In this document: positions 1 to 11,225 of the stretch, in pieces
Position numbering within the stretch: the first letter of the stretch is position 1
Layout of the letters: each line of letters starts with the position of its first letter
Source of the DNA: Gordionus sp. m RMFG-2023
Lineage: Eukaryota > Nematomorpha > Gordioida > Chordodea > Parachordodidae
Direction of reading: 5' to 3'
Assembly (NCBI RefSeq): GCF_954871325.1
Contig: NC_088776.1
Coordinates: 3,727,985-3,791,984 of the forward strand
DNA: 64,000 bases
The notes under the pieces: generated by a model
What the model saw: the letters and a program-made list of their open reading frames with translations, nothing else
The model's database searches: none
What the model was told of the DNA's origin: nothing
Made by a program: the position numbers and the translations under genes

Positions 1-840
1 AGAAATCTCCTTTTTATCTTCCTTAGCATCTATCAATAATATTTTTGGGATTTTTTTCTAGAAAACATAAGAAATATCCCTCCCTCCCTTCTTTTTTTCT
101 CGCAATTTCGAACGGGTACCAGAAAAAACAATACCCTCCGCTTCTCTACTTTTCTTTTAATAAAAAATAACTAAAAACAGAGCTATCTATTGTAAAGAAT
201 CAGGACTCCTCCAGAAAAAAATAAATCGGGGCTAGTTCTGAAAAGTAATACGCATTTCATCGCTATCGGTAATATATCCGGAAATATCTCATTACACAAC
301 ACTTCCCGTTAAAGCCATGAAACGAATTTAGCATTTTAAACTTAGTAAGAAGTAATCAGTCAAGAGGATTGTCGTGACATATTTCATCGTAGCGCTTCAT
401 CGCATAATCTCAAATTATACATTATATATACCCTACTATTTACATCCTTTTGTAAATTACATGGAGGTGAATTAAGCTAGTCGCGCTGCTTACTATATAT
501 GAGGCCATATGTTTATTGTTAGATTACAATTTTGTTACCATTAAATCAGAGAGGCTATTAAGGAGTTCAAAACTGAAACCAGGAACCCTCGGGATGGGCC
601 ATTTATAAACCGGGAAAAGCTTTTAGACTTTCAAAACCGGAAGTATTTTTTTAGTCCAATTTATTCTGTAATTCTTATCGACATTAAAGGATAGAAGAAA
701 ATCGGTAACGCCTGGAGAAAAAAATAAAGTTTTAAGTGGTTGATTTTTAGCGGAAAGGGGGAATAAATTAAGAAAGTTACTCTTCCCAAATGATAGAACA
801 AAAAAAGTAATAATTATAATACGTATCCGAGCCCAGGGAG
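1..840. other. AT-rich stretch, no gene seen
   Basis: No recognisable gene. A minus-strand open frame of 74 codons (623-847) has a biased composition (Phe, Ile, Leu, Lys) and no motif, so I do not call it a gene. Nothing repeat-like stands out. Confidence 0.5.
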
Positions 841-985
841 CGACCAATCAGGGTCCGATTCAACCGATTCGGATTGGTCGAACTCGGATTATACATTCTC
901 TAAGATTCAGTCGGGTCAGACCTTGATTTTTTTTTAAATTTTTTATCTGGGCCGGGCCTGAGTAGGATTTCCGGCAAAAATACAA
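841..985. repeat. GC-rich repeat fragment (GGTCCGATTC / GGGCCGGGCC)
   Basis: A local island of higher G+C in very AT-rich DNA. It carries repeated GATTC and GGTC words followed by a T-rich spacer and a GGGCCGGGCC block. The style matches the GGCC-rich MITEs elsewhere in the window (7949, 12508, 45615), but I could not define its ends or a TSD. It is probably a decayed fragment of such an element. Confidence 0.4.
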
Positions 986-1169
986 AATTTTAAATCATCT
1001 TATTTTCCTATAAATATATTTTTCAGGAATTTAATATGCTTTTCTCTAATATCGTACTTTTCTAATGATCGATCTATTTCTTGAAAAAAAAAATATTTAG
1101 GGATAGGACACTCGAATCAGTTCGGTCGGGCATAAAAAATATTTTAATTTCTTTTAGGGTTATCAAGAT

Positions 1170-1378
1170 AATAGTAAAAAGGCTCGATTTTGAGCCAATT
1201 TTTAAAAACGTAAACTCAATATTTTATCCGGAAGAAAATATTACTCAAGCCCGAAGATTTTACTCATAGATGGCACAACATCTATTAGAATAAATCTCGA
1301 GGCTTGGGAAATATCATTTTCTGGCTAAAATATTGAGTTAGCCGTTAAGAATCGGCTCAAATCGCCAATTTAACATCT
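1170..1378. mobile_element. Palindromic hAT-like MITE, diverged copy
   Basis: One of more than ten copies in the window of a roughly 220 bp element that is an imperfect inverted repeat along its whole length. The left half has GGCTCGATTTTGAGCC, then AACTCAATATTTTATCC and an AAATATT block. The right half mirrors this with CTGGCTAAAATATTGAG and ATCGGCTCAAATCG. The terminal TAGTGTTGTTAAAC seen in better copies is worn here. There is no coding capacity. Confidence 0.75.
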
Positions 1379-4300
1379 TTAATTATATCATATAAATTAT
1401 AAAGAAAAAAAAACCAATCATAACTTCTCCGGTCAAATAAAATATTTAAAAAAAAATCAAACTAAATCAGAAAATAATTATAAGTTTCAGTTTATGTACG
1501 TTTTTTCCCTCTTCTTCTTCTAAAGAATCCAGCTATTTAATTATAATAGATTTTTTTTTTTAATCCTTATAATATTCAATATATATTATATATATAAATA
1601 AATGTATAATCTAGACATTAAACGATAATTATATATAGCAAAAGAAATTAAACAACTTATACCCCCCATACCAAAAAAAAAGACACACACAAAAAATTAA
1701 TTATATTTTTTTTTCTCCCCATCTTAAATAATTCTTCATCCCATTGCCCGTATTGGTTATAATTATATTTTAACCCTCCCCCCCCCCCCCCCATAAAACA
1801 TTGAATATTTTTAATTATAAATATTTTATCTTATTTTTTTTTTCAGACAATTTGAAGAGGAAATTAAAAATGAAAAAAAAATAAAATTTATTAGTATAGT
1901 ACTTTTTAATGTTATATTTTGATTAAATAGTACACCCAACTCAAAAAAAATTATGTATATTATAACAATATTAACCATCGTAAAAGATATAATGAAAGTA
2001 TGAAAGTCGTAATGCGACAATGAAATATTTAATGCTAGAAAGAAAAGAAATGATAGATAGAGATTGGATAGAGGAATGGTAGGAAGGAATAGAGCCTTTT
2101 GAATCAATTTTCATTAATGATTCTGAGACCCCTTAACAAGCATATTCCCAAATCCCAATAACGTGGGCAGCACTCCTCACATCCAAATAATACTCTTATA
2201 CCTCTTTAAGATATATGAGAACTTCTGCAGATCTTTAACAAATATTATAGATATATTAATACGTAAATCTTTAGAAGACTTAATTTGTTAATTATTTTTT
2301 TTAATCAAAAACTTTAAAATGTTATCAATTAAATGTTTTTTTAAGAAAATATTTTAAATATTGGTACCTAATCTAACATTTTTTTGGCTGTCTATTATTG
2401 TAAATGATTATTTTCTTATTTCTCTAGTGCAATATTGATTAAGGCTCCTCACGATCTTATCTTGACGCATCACTTTAATATATAAAAACCCACTTGGTCT
2501 TTTATTGGAAATTTCTTCTCAATTAATTTTTTTATTTTTTTAAAAAAAAGAATTTATATAAATATTTGTTATATGTGAAATTGAACGACAGTCACAATTA
2601 AAAACTTTATTTTTATAAGTGGAAAAAAAAAGAAAGGAAGAAAGAATAAGATTGAAGGAAAGAAATAAGAATGAAAGAAAGAAAGGAGATTAGAATGAGA
2701 GACAAAATTGAGCACGGAGTATAAATGTAATAATTTCTAATTAGGTTTTAATAAAAGGCAAGATAAAAATGTGACTACATTGAAAGAAAAAGAAAATTTT
2801 ACCTATAATTGTAATTGTTATTTTAATAGTAACTTAACTATTAACTGAATTTCAAGAATAAAATATAAATTTATTTTCCCAATAATTATTCCCATTCATG
2901 ACAGCTATCTCTCTTTCTCCGCTAAAAAAAAATTGTTTAAGAGAAGAAACGATTATATTATTAGTATAATTATATTGACCATACTTGTAATGAATGATAT
3001 ATCTGAAATAAGCCAAATAAGAAGGTATCGTATAACATGCATGTATATATTTAGGGTCTGAAAAGAGAAGTATATCGTATAAAATAAGTATATTTTATTA
3101 ATTTTAAATTATTTTTTTTCAAAAAATATGTGGTTATTTGATAATTAGTATAAATATATCTATATAATATTTTATTATACAAATTTATATATATTTTTTT
3201 ATTCCTAACTATAACATTAAAAAATATTAAAAAAAATCATATTAATATTTCTATTTCCATTTTTAGGTAAAGAGTTAAATTAATTAAGTTAATTAAAAAA
3301 AAAATTAATTAATTTTTATATAATATTAATATTCTTTTTTTTTTTAAAAAAAATTTTAATTAAATTTTGTAGAGTGGGCGAGGGTATATGATGCCAATAA
3401 TAATAGTTCATCTATAATTAATCAATAGTTAATAATTAATATAAAAAAACTGTCATATATATAAAGACTGTATTTTACAATGTGTAAATTTGATTTTGAG
3501 AAGTTTTTATGTTTTTAAAAGCTTTAGATATTCGTTCAATAAAGGATTGTGTGTGTGTTTTTTTTAACCGGTTAACAAGTATATAATGGATAGAAATTAG
3601 TGTCCCGATTAAGATTTTTCGCCAAAATAATATTATGTAAGACCCTAGATACTTTGCTTACAGGTGGCAGGAAGGTTGTCAAATCTAGAAGCTTACAATA
3701 ATATTATCTTTGGCCAAAATTTCAATCGGACTGTGGCTTAAAAATTTTTTTGTTTCATGGGCTGTTATTTTTTTTGATAGCTAAAAATTTGCTAGGTTTA
3801 GAAAGAAGATTAAATAGAAATGAATCAATTTAGAAGGCTATATTTGGTGGCAATAATAATAATATAAAAAAAGTAATTTCTTAAGTTTCAATAGTTTGGC
3901 ATAAATGAAGGAAGTTTAAAAGTAATTTTTCGACATAATTATTTGGCATTTACTTAAAAGATCTCCACATCTAATCAAATATAAATAGCGAAATATATCA
4001 ATTGGAATCATTTACCGCTCCGATCTCTATTGACTTAATGATCATTCCCAACTTTTATTAAGGATTTTCTGGAAATTTTTTACGGGGACTTTTTTGCAGA
4101 AATCATTTTACATTGCACGTTTATGTATAATTTTAATTAAACAAAAAAAAAATATTTTAACAGCTTAATCTAAAAATCTGGGGTTAAGGAGAAAAAAAGG
4201 TGAAAGAGATGGAAAAAAAATAATTAAAACATTATAATCATAAATTATTATAGAGAAATTAGTTGAAAAATAGGATATTAAATTACATTATATAGGTTTA

Positions 4301-5647
4301 AAAAAAATAAATTAATTACATTTTATCAATTAAAATCAATTTATTAACCTATCATCTAAGAGATTTAAAATCAATTAAAATATTGTGGTAAAAACTGAAA
4401 AATAACGCAATGTTGAAATAGAGTGAGTAGAAAGATTATGATAAATGAAAATAGCCAATAAACGCCTTTAGCATTTGAGGGAGGCTCGAATTTATCATAA
4501 AATCATTGAGTTTAATATAGTTAAGCAATATTATAGACAAAATTTATTAAGAAGTTTTAGATCATGCAATTTGTAGGTATAAAAAAATCGTTTTAAATAA
4601 AGGAATTATAATGGATCGTTTAAAAAAAATATATGAAGCAATTTGCTATTCAAAAAATTTCAGAGAATTTATTGGTATGATTTTAAAATGGGTAGTCTAA
4701 ATCTTCATAGTTTAGTTTTTTGGTCACTCACTTAATACTTAATTTCATACATAGAGATAATCACGTGATAGAAACAATTTGCATACATGTAGCCAGGTAT
4801 ATGGGTAGCTTTTAAAATAAGTGACGTTATATTATATTGTTAAAGGCTGAGTCCAAAACCACGAAAAATTAGATACAACAAACTTTCGAAATTTTAATGA
4901 AAATAAATCAATGAAACTGTTTTAAATATAAAAATAAAAACATGTCCAAAACAAATAATCCAAGAAAATTTTAAATTTCAAAAATTTAAACTACGATTTC
5001 GTTAAAATTTTTAAATTTGCGACAGTTTTGAAACTTTTTGAATTTTTTTAAAATAGCTTTATACACAAGCCTAAAATAACCTATCTAATCCAAAATTTTT
5101 TGAAATAAAACATTTAAAATAAAACGATTAAGTTTATTTCTTTTGAAGGTTTTCTGGATATATAATAAAAAATCTCTGGCAAGGAAATTTATTAATATTT
5201 TTAGTCATAATATTTACAGTGATGTTAAAGCGAGATAGAAAAAAATAGAAATTATTAATTTTATTTTAATAAATTTTACTTAATACTTAAGAAGATCAAG
5301 ATTTTAACAAGAACTAAATATTAAAAAAATGAAGAGAATTTTATGGCAGATTGAATCGTTCAGAAACCGAAAGCCGAAGTGAGATCATATTCGCAACAGT
5401 TCGCAGTTATATGATCAAACAAGAAGGAACAGGTTATGACGCTTCGTAGTATAATAAAGAATCATTTAAATTGGATTTATTTATTTGAGAACTTAACTTC
5501 CAAACTTAAAATAAGTGGAATATGGATGTGTAACAGAATAATATCGAAAAATTCCAATATCACTTGCTCTCGCCTTTTGCCAAACTTCAAAATCAAAATA
5601 ATAAATTTTAAAAAAAAATGATCAGCGGAAATAAAGTAAAATAAAAT
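1379..5647. other. Long AT-rich gene-free stretch
   Basis: About 4.3 kb of AT-rich DNA without a credible gene. It holds a run of 15 C at 1778-1792, many A and T homopolymers, and a weak partial match at about 3597-3745 to the palindromic MITE style (CCCGATTAAGATTTTTCGCC, later TTTGGCCAAAATTTCAATCGG). A 93-codon minus-strand frame near 1826-2107 is low complexity and hydrophobic, and shows no family signature. Confidence 0.5.
3597..3745. repeat. Degenerate relative of the palindromic MITE
   Basis: The left part resembles the truncated copy at 31037 (CCCGATTAAGATTTTT) and the right part is its approximate reverse complement (GGCCAAAATTTCAATCGG). The middle has TAAGACCCTAGATAC and AAATCTAGAAGCTTAC, the positions where intact copies have the CTCGAGGCTT block. 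No TSD is visible. Confidence 0.35.
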
Positions 5648-5879
5648 TAGTATAGTTAAACGGCTCGTTTTGAGCCGATTATTAAAAACGGCCAACTCAA
5701 TATTTTAGCCAGAAAAATATTGCCTAAGTCTCGAGATTTCGCTGATTGATGTCTAGACCTTTGTGCCATTTACTGAGCAAAATCTTCAGGCTTGCGTAAT
5801 TTTATTCTGGGTAAAATGTTGAGTTAGCCGTTAGCCGTTTTTAAAAATCGGCTTAAATCGAGCCGTTTAACAAACATTA
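5648..5879. mobile_element. Palindromic hAT-like MITE
   Basis: This is a near full-length copy. It starts TAGTATAGTTAAACGG and ends CGAGCCGTTTAACAAACATTA. The outer arms pair well (CGGCTCGTTTTGAGCCG against CGGCTTAAATCGAGCCG) and a GAGTTAGCCG block is present near the right end, where GTTAGCCG is duplicated. The A-rich flanks prevent a firm TSD call. Confidence 0.8.
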
Positions 5880-5884
5880 AAAAA

Positions 5885-6160
5885 GTTCTACAAGGATCAC
5901 GTTAAATATACTTACGAATAATATCAAAGGTTTACGAATAATTTCGAATATTTACAAATATTTTGAAAAATAAGTTCGTATAATACGAATCCGTAATGAA
6001 ACGGCGGCTATTACTCGACGAATAATTTATTAGTATACGACTCGAGTTTATCGAATACTTGTGTTGATTTGTAAAATAGGAATCGAAATGAATAACGAAT
6101 AATTTGATTTAATGTATATATACGAAAAGAACAACGATTTTGTAAATGATTTTAATGATT
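5885..6160. repeat. CGAAT-rich repeat
   Basis: The words ACGAATAAT, TTCGAAT, CGAATAC and their relatives recur about every 20-30 bases, in otherwise CpG-poor AT-rich DNA. The stretch directly abuts the preceding MITE. A second patch of the same style lies at 22310-22480. This is probably the body of a decayed transposable element; family unknown. Confidence 0.4.
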
Positions 6161-6281
6161 ATTGTATCCGATTAAAAAAAAATATAAATAAGTTAAAAAA
6201 AAATAAAAATCATGGATAGTGGCGGAATGCTTTATTATTTAATTTCCCTATTAAATATAGATATTTTTTAAATAATCTAAT

Positions 6282-6501
6282 TAGTGTTGTTAAATGGCTC
6301 GTTTTGAGCCCATTTTTAAAAAACGGCTAACTCGATATTTTATCCAGAAAAATATCGCGCCAGTCTTATGATTTATCCTCATAGATGGTACAAAGGTTCA
6401 CAACATCTATTAACGAAATCTCGAGGCTTAGGCAATACTCTTTCTGGCTAAAATATTGAGTACGCCGTTTTTAAAAAATCGGCTAAAATCGAGCCTTTTT
6501 A
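6282..6501. mobile_element. Palindromic hAT-like MITE, right end worn
   Basis: The left end TAGTGTTGTTAAATGGCTCG is well kept. The body carries the family's AACTCGATATTTTATCC, AAATATCG, CTCGAGGCTTAGGCAATA and TGGCTAAAATATTGAG blocks. The right terminus stops after GAGCC and runs into T- and A-rich sequence, so the last bases and any TSD are lost. Confidence 0.8.
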
Positions 6502-7171
6502 AAATTTATATATTTTCAAGGAATACTTATATTTGTATATATATTTCAAGTATAATCCAAAAATTTATCGGTTTCTATTATGTTTGTGATAGAGACAGTC
6601 AAAGGCAATGGTTTGCGAATTGCTAAATTTCAATTTTTCATTTTGACAGAGAATTGCCAAATTTGGTTATAATATATATATATATTTAAAAAATCGTAAT
6701 TTTTCTGAAAGCACCAAAAGCGTCACTCCAGAACACCGGGAGGAGGTTATGAGCAATTAGCTCTATACTCCTCTAAGGGAATAGAATAAAATGAATATGT
6801 TGTAGAGGTAGGGAGTAAATCAGGCTGCCTCCAAAAGTCTTTCGTCTCATGAAGACATTTAAATAGAAGCAATGATGGAAGAGAAAAAGTGGAGGATAGG
6901 CTCAATGTAGATATAAACGATGTTTAGAACACTAGAAAGAGAGCTAACACTAGACAAAAGTGAGTAAAGAAATATAATTCGTGTTAAAGGGGGGGGGGAA
7001 TTTAAAACCATGTTTAAATGAATTAAAGCGGTGATTTACTTTTCGTAAACAATATTGCGCCAATGAGAAGTAAATTGAGCTTTGAAACGTAACATAATAT
7101 TAAAATGTTTTCATTTTTTCAAAAATCTTGAATAATCTACTCAAAAGATAAATTTTTATAAATGATAAAAA
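6502..7171. other. Gene-free spacer
   Basis: No gene or clear repeat. It contains a 10-base G run (6989-6998) and a slightly more balanced patch (6710-6960) without a readable coding signature. Confidence 0.45.
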
Positions 7172-7181
7172 CTTTTGTTTT

Positions 7182-7378
7182 ATTTTTTTTTTGTGCAATA
7201 ATAGAATTGTAAATATATATAGAAATAAAATTAATATTAAAATTAACATATCAAATATAAAATAAAATAAAACAATATTATATAAGAACGGAGATGGGAC
7301 TACAAGTTCCCAAAAAACATGAGTAATTATATTTTAAAATAGTGATTTGTAGGTTTTGTTTTAAAAAATAGAATTCTT
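7182..7378 (-). repeat. Left arm of inverted repeat: LINE 3' end
   Basis: About 197 bp that reappears as a near-perfect reverse complement at 9603-9801. It covers the last codons of the endonuclease C-terminus and the 3' UTR, including the shared AAGAACGGAGATGG end motif. The arm is in the element's normal orientation here. Landmarks present in both arms are TTGTGCAATAATAGAATTG, GGGACTACAAGTTCCC and AAAACATGAGTAAT. Confidence 0.85.
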
Positions 7379-7902
7379 TTGGTTCTGATGTAAGGGCTCT
7401 TGTCTTATCGCCTATATTTTTTAAGAACTTTAAAGTTCCGCTTGGCATATGTCCAAGGGAAGAGATAACGATCGGTGTAAAAATATAATTTGTGAATTTG
7501 GAATATTTCATTGTTTTTTTTTCTAGGCTATATCAACCGGATTAGAATTTAAATTTTTTGGGGATGCGCATGTGAAGTCCCAAATTAAGGATTTCCCTAA
7601 AGACCAAGGCACGGAAGTTAAGCCATCTGGTCTTAAGCCATCATCTAATGTTAAATTTGTAGGTTCCAGGATGTTTGGTATTCGGGCCCTGGTAAGAGAA
7701 CGGCTAATAGCTAAATTAATTGCTGCATGCCTTGACTATATATAAAATTTAAACCATGTCTCCCTTTGGAGTCAACTAATATTTTACATTTGATGCATGT
7801 ATGTGGCTGAACAATGTTATATCCAAGTCGATGACCTATGACAACTCTTAATTGTTCATCTGATAAGAGGTTACCTAGGTTACGATTTGGTAATGCTTCC
7901 AA
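7278..7902 (-). pseudogene. LINE copy 1: Cys/His finger and restriction-like endonuclease
   Basis: Read on the minus strand from 7902: GHRLGYNIVQPHTCIKCK and VDSKGRHGL form the C-x2-C...GRH finger that precedes the nuclease. A second frame at about 7525-7710 carries [16 protein letters not shown], then [20 protein letters not shown]. This is the PD...(15 residues)...D nuclease core of the family, with the active-site residues still present. The last part, 7278-7511, holds the C-terminal region (FTPIVISSLG, FYFLKQNLQI). At least two frame changes separate the parts, so it is a pseudogene. The second cysteine pair of the finger is not preserved in frame. Confidence 0.85.
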
Positions 7903-7948
7903 CCATTCATAACCACTAGTACAGTCAACATTCTGTAATTGTTGAATT

Positions 7949-8266
7949 TAGAGATCAAATTTTATTAAATATATCTAAATTTATCAATTTTATAAATATA
8001 TCTAAATTTATCACTTTTATATTGAATTTTTTATGTAAAATAAAAAATTTTGATTTAATTTATTGAAACTAAACGCTATATAACATATGTCATTTATTTA
8101 TAGTAATTATAAAAATTAATTTCTATATTTAAATAAATTCGGGCCTGGCCGGGCCGGTAAACTTTTTTTAAAAAAATTTCGGGTTCGGGCCGGGCCGGGC
8201 CGGCAAAACTTTTTTAAAAAAAATTTCGGGCCGGGCTTGAAAAATTAGACTCGATGCAGATCACTA
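7949..8266. mobile_element. GGCC-rich hAT-like MITE (group A) inserted in the LINE
   Basis: 318 bp bounded by TAGAGATCAAATTT on the left and TGCAGATCACTA on the right, with a near-identical 8 bp duplication (GTTGAATT at 7941-7948, GTTGAATA at 8267-8274). The 8 bp TSD and YAG-type ends fit the hAT superfamily. The interior has a block shared with the copy at 12508 (CGCTATATAACATATGTC here, ATATCTAAATTTATCA) and a GGGCCGGGCCGG patch near the right end. It splits the LINE between its thumb and finger regions and so is younger than the LINE. Confidence 0.85.
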
Positions 8267-8274
8267 GTTGAATA

Positions 8275-8640
8275 TACTCCAAAGGGGGGTTTGATGAGAT
8301 TATTTTAAAATTTTTTTTAATTAAAGGTTCGAAAATAGATTGGTGTGTTAAGATCGTGGGTAAGACAGCTTCAGGTGGAGCTAAAGATACCCAGGCTGTC
8401 AAGGCTGAGTTTAAAAGGTTATCTTTAGGAGAGATAAAAGAAGATATCATGGCGTTATTCATCAAACGCGATGCCAAAAATGAGGAAAGAGATAGAAGGT
8501 TTAAAGGATATAAATCTAAACCATCCATTTTCGAGGGTAATTGTGAGAAACCCCAATTAAAATCTTCCAATTTAATATTTAAAATATTTTCTAATAAACT
8601 TCTAAAAAATTCATGAACACGATTAATAATTTTCATTATT
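8275..8640 (-). pseudogene. LINE copy 1: RT thumb/connection region
   Basis: A minus-strand frame (about 8275-8636) reads FNWGFSQLPSKMDGLDLYPL, matching in position the QATLPTKFGGLGIRSPLDL segment of the second LINE, which lies between RT and finger. It continues with SFLASRLMNNAMISSF. The region is uninterrupted in this frame but out of frame with the RT part upstream. The plus-strand open frame at 8356-8616 is only its shadow. Confidence 0.75.
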
Positions 8641-8730
8641 TAAAAAAAAGGAAGAAGATCTAAAAATATGTACAATCTTTGGTAAAAATAAATATTTTTT
8701 TTAAAGAAAAAAGCTCTGGTGTGAAGGAAT

Positions 8731-9624
8731 TTATTTTAAAATAGTTTCAAGTCCTAATAAGATTTCGAAAAATTTTTCCACAAACACCTCACAGTTTAAA
8801 AAACTGCTTAAAGGTGAACCTAGAAGATTAATTTCACTTTTTTTAATGATTTTAAACTCTTGGACTTCGAGAGTATTTGAATTTAAAAAGCATATTTCAG
8901 ATTTAGCTTTATTTAGAGTAAGGCGTATGTTTAGAGAATTCTTCTCTATATATTCTATCGCTGCAAGAATATTTTTAGAAGGTCCGCAAATGGTACCATC
9001 ACCGAGATACCATATGTTTAAATCTAAATTAAAAAAAGATTTTAGACAATGAACTAGGTTATGTATACCTAAACTAAAGATCAGAGGGCCCAAAGGGTCT
9101 CCTTGTTGAATACCTTCGTCAGATGGAATTGTATATTTACCGAATTTGAGAGAATTTCATAAAAAATGTTCAAAAATGCTTTTCTGGATATAGAATTAAA
9201 AGCATTTTAAAATCAAGCTTACAGACTAAGGCGTCTGGAGGAGGATCTTCGATATATATGCGAAGAGAGTGAGAGGCTATTTCACACCCCCCTTTAGTAC
9301 CAAAGCCTAGTTGATATGTTTGGAACATTTTTGAAGCATCAGGTTTGATGCGCTCAACGATTACCTTAGCTAATAGTCTCCTAAAAAAGACCGTATTGCA
9401 ATTGGCCGAACTCCACCATCAGGCTTAGAAAAAGCAATTAATCTTGCGCCAAAAAGAATTTGGTGAACTCTGGGCAAATCATTGTTCAATATATTTTCAC
9501 TAAGTATTACCAATGAATTTACAAACGAATCTTGATAAAGATTTTTAGGGTTGACTAAAAATTGGAAATAAGAGGGGCGAAAACCGTCAATTCCCCCTGC
9601 AGAGAATTCTATTTTTTTAAACAT
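8731..9624 (-). pseudogene. LINE copy 1: reverse transcriptase, decayed
   Basis: From 9624 downward the motifs come in the canonical order: GGIDGFRPSYF, ILFGARLIAFSKPDGGVRPI, then in shifted frames RRLLAKVIVERIKPDASKMF, YQLGFGTKGG and VCKLDFK (motif A), then GIQQGDPLGPLIFSLGI (motif B), WYLGDG (motif C) and LNKAKSEICFLNSN (motif D). Motif C has Gly where the first catalytic Asp should be (copy 2 has YIDD), so even the catalytic centre is lost. Several frame changes lie between 9094 and 9390. RT would have made cDNA from the element's own transcript at a nicked target. Confidence 0.88.
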
Positions 9625-9801
9625 AACTTACAAATCACTATTTTAAAATATAATTATTACTCATGTTTTTTGGGAACTTGTAGTCCCACCTCCGTTCTTA
9701 CATAATATAGTTTTATTTTATTTTATATTTGATATGCTAAGTTTAATATTAATTTTATTTCTATACATATTTACAATTCTATTATTGCACAAAAAAAATA
9801 A
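9603..9801 (+). repeat. Right arm of inverted repeat: inverted LINE 3' end
   Basis: Reverse complement of 7182-7378 with a handful of substitutions and small indels. It places a second, opposite-oriented LINE 3' end next to the truncated 5' side of the element. At the inner junction both arms share AGAATTCTATTTTTT, which also forms part of the RT coding sequence, so the breakpoint shows microhomology. Confidence 0.85.
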
Positions 9802-9810
9802 AATAAATAA

Positions 9811-10872
9811 TATACACTCAATTTAAAAAAAAAACTTTTGTTTTATAAATTCAATCCATGTTTTATTTGTTATGATCAAATTCTTGGACTTTAAAAAATA
9901 TAATATTTTATTAATAAATATCAAAACACTTTCCAATCACAATATTGATAAATTATCTTTTAAAGTTATTGAAAATAAAAAATTTTAAAAAAAAATTGAA
10001 AGAATTTTTAAATTCAAAATAATTGGTAATTTTTCCGTAAATTTAATGCCAAATTAAGAGATGGAACATAATAATAAATAGAATAGAGCGTTACAGTTAC
10101 TCCTTAAAAGTAACGGCGTTACTAAAAAGGGTCTTATATTATATTTTTAATAAATATTTTCATTTTTATAAGTATTATACTATATTATATAAAACTAATA
10201 ATTCTATTTTTTTTATCCTTTTTCCCAAATCTCATAAATTAATATTCTATAAACGATATTGAATAAAATATAAAATACTATATACTTATATACACAATTT
10301 TAAAATTAATTTTTCAAAAAAAAAATATTAAATATTAAATAACTTTTGATTAAACAATCTTTATAAATATAGTATAAATAAGTCCTATATATATATTCTT
10401 TATTAATAAATATAAGTGTACATGACATAAAATTAATGAAATATTTTCGTATTTTTTATATATTATAATTATAGATAGAATACTGTATAAGAAGAAAAAA
10501 AATTACAAAGATTTTTTTAACGCTCAAATTATAAATTATAAAGGGGAAACAAATATTTGGTCAAGTTTAGGGAAGGTTTGGTATATATATTTCTCAAAAC
10601 TTAAAAGAGGTAAAAATGTTAAAATATTTGGTATTCAAGTGAGGAGAGAGTCAGTCAACTTTCATTTATACCATTTAAAGGTTATATTCCTTCGTATGGT
10701 AGAAGGTGACAAATTGCCTGATAAATATTATAAATTATATAACATTATATTCCTAAAATTAATAATTATAGAAATTGAAGGAACCAAATAATATGATTGA
10801 TATTTCACTGTTTAACATGTTGGATTTCATTTTTTATGAATACAAGTAATAAGAATATTATAATAGAGTAAA
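9811..10872. other. AT-rich spacer with a GTTAC-rich fragment
   Basis: No gene. At about 10087-10130 is AGCGTTACAGTTACTCC followed by AAAGTAACGGCGTTACT. This resembles the GTTAC/GTAAC-rich subterminal sequence of the hAT-like locus at 26.9-28.4 kb and is probably a fragment of the same family. The rest is low-complexity AT. Confidence 0.45.
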
Positions 10873-11225
10873 TGTTAGCGTCAATGTGTATTTTTCCGAC
10901 AATGTGTTTCCAACTTTAAATTATCTTTTTAGCCGGTTTTTTCCAGTTTTTAAAAATCTGATTTTACCGGAAATGTAATCTATCATGTTTGGAATACCGA
11001 ATTTCAGACAATTTTTCCACGAACTTTTAAATTTGATATTTATATTAGATTTTTCGTATTATTTTTTATATAAATGATAAATGGCTCAAAAGTTAACAGC
11101 AAAATTGTCTACAATTCATAAGATAGGTATTCCAAAGATGATAGAATATATTTCCGGAAAAATCCGATTTTAATTTAAAGTTGTAAAAATAATACATTGA
11201 CGGAAATATTACATTGACACCAACA
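10873..11225. mobile_element. TGTTAGCG MITE (Tc1/mariner-like), copy 1
   Basis: About 353 bp, bounded by TGTTAGCGTCAATGTGT and its inverse (ACATTGACACCAACA). The arms pair over much of the length: GGAATACCGAATTTCAGACA on the left mirrors TCTACAATTCATAAGATAGG on the right, and CCGGAAATGTAATC mirrors ATATATTTCCGG. TA follows the right end; the left flank has AA, not TA. No coding capacity. Confidence 0.7.

Larger units (their letters stand above)
7172..9810 (-). mobile_element. Decayed LINE with restriction-like endonuclease, copy 1
   Basis: Minus-strand remains of a non-LTR retrotransposon of the type that has one ORF with a reverse transcriptase (RT) followed by a Cys/His finger and a restriction-like (PD-D/E) endonuclease. 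RT pieces lie at 8731-9624, a thumb-like region at 8275-8640, and finger plus endonuclease at 7278-7902. Its products are recognisably homologous to the copy at 52.0-54.9 kb but differ at many positions, so the two are separate subfamilies. The element is interrupted by a GGCC-rich MITE (7949-8266). Unusually, it is bounded by inverted copies of its 3' end. Many frame changes show it is dead. The 5' end, with the N-terminal part, is missing. Confidence 0.85.

Noticed and set aside
8356-9052. Plus-strand open frames over LINE copy 1
   Set aside because: They are antisense shadows of the thumb and RT fragments.
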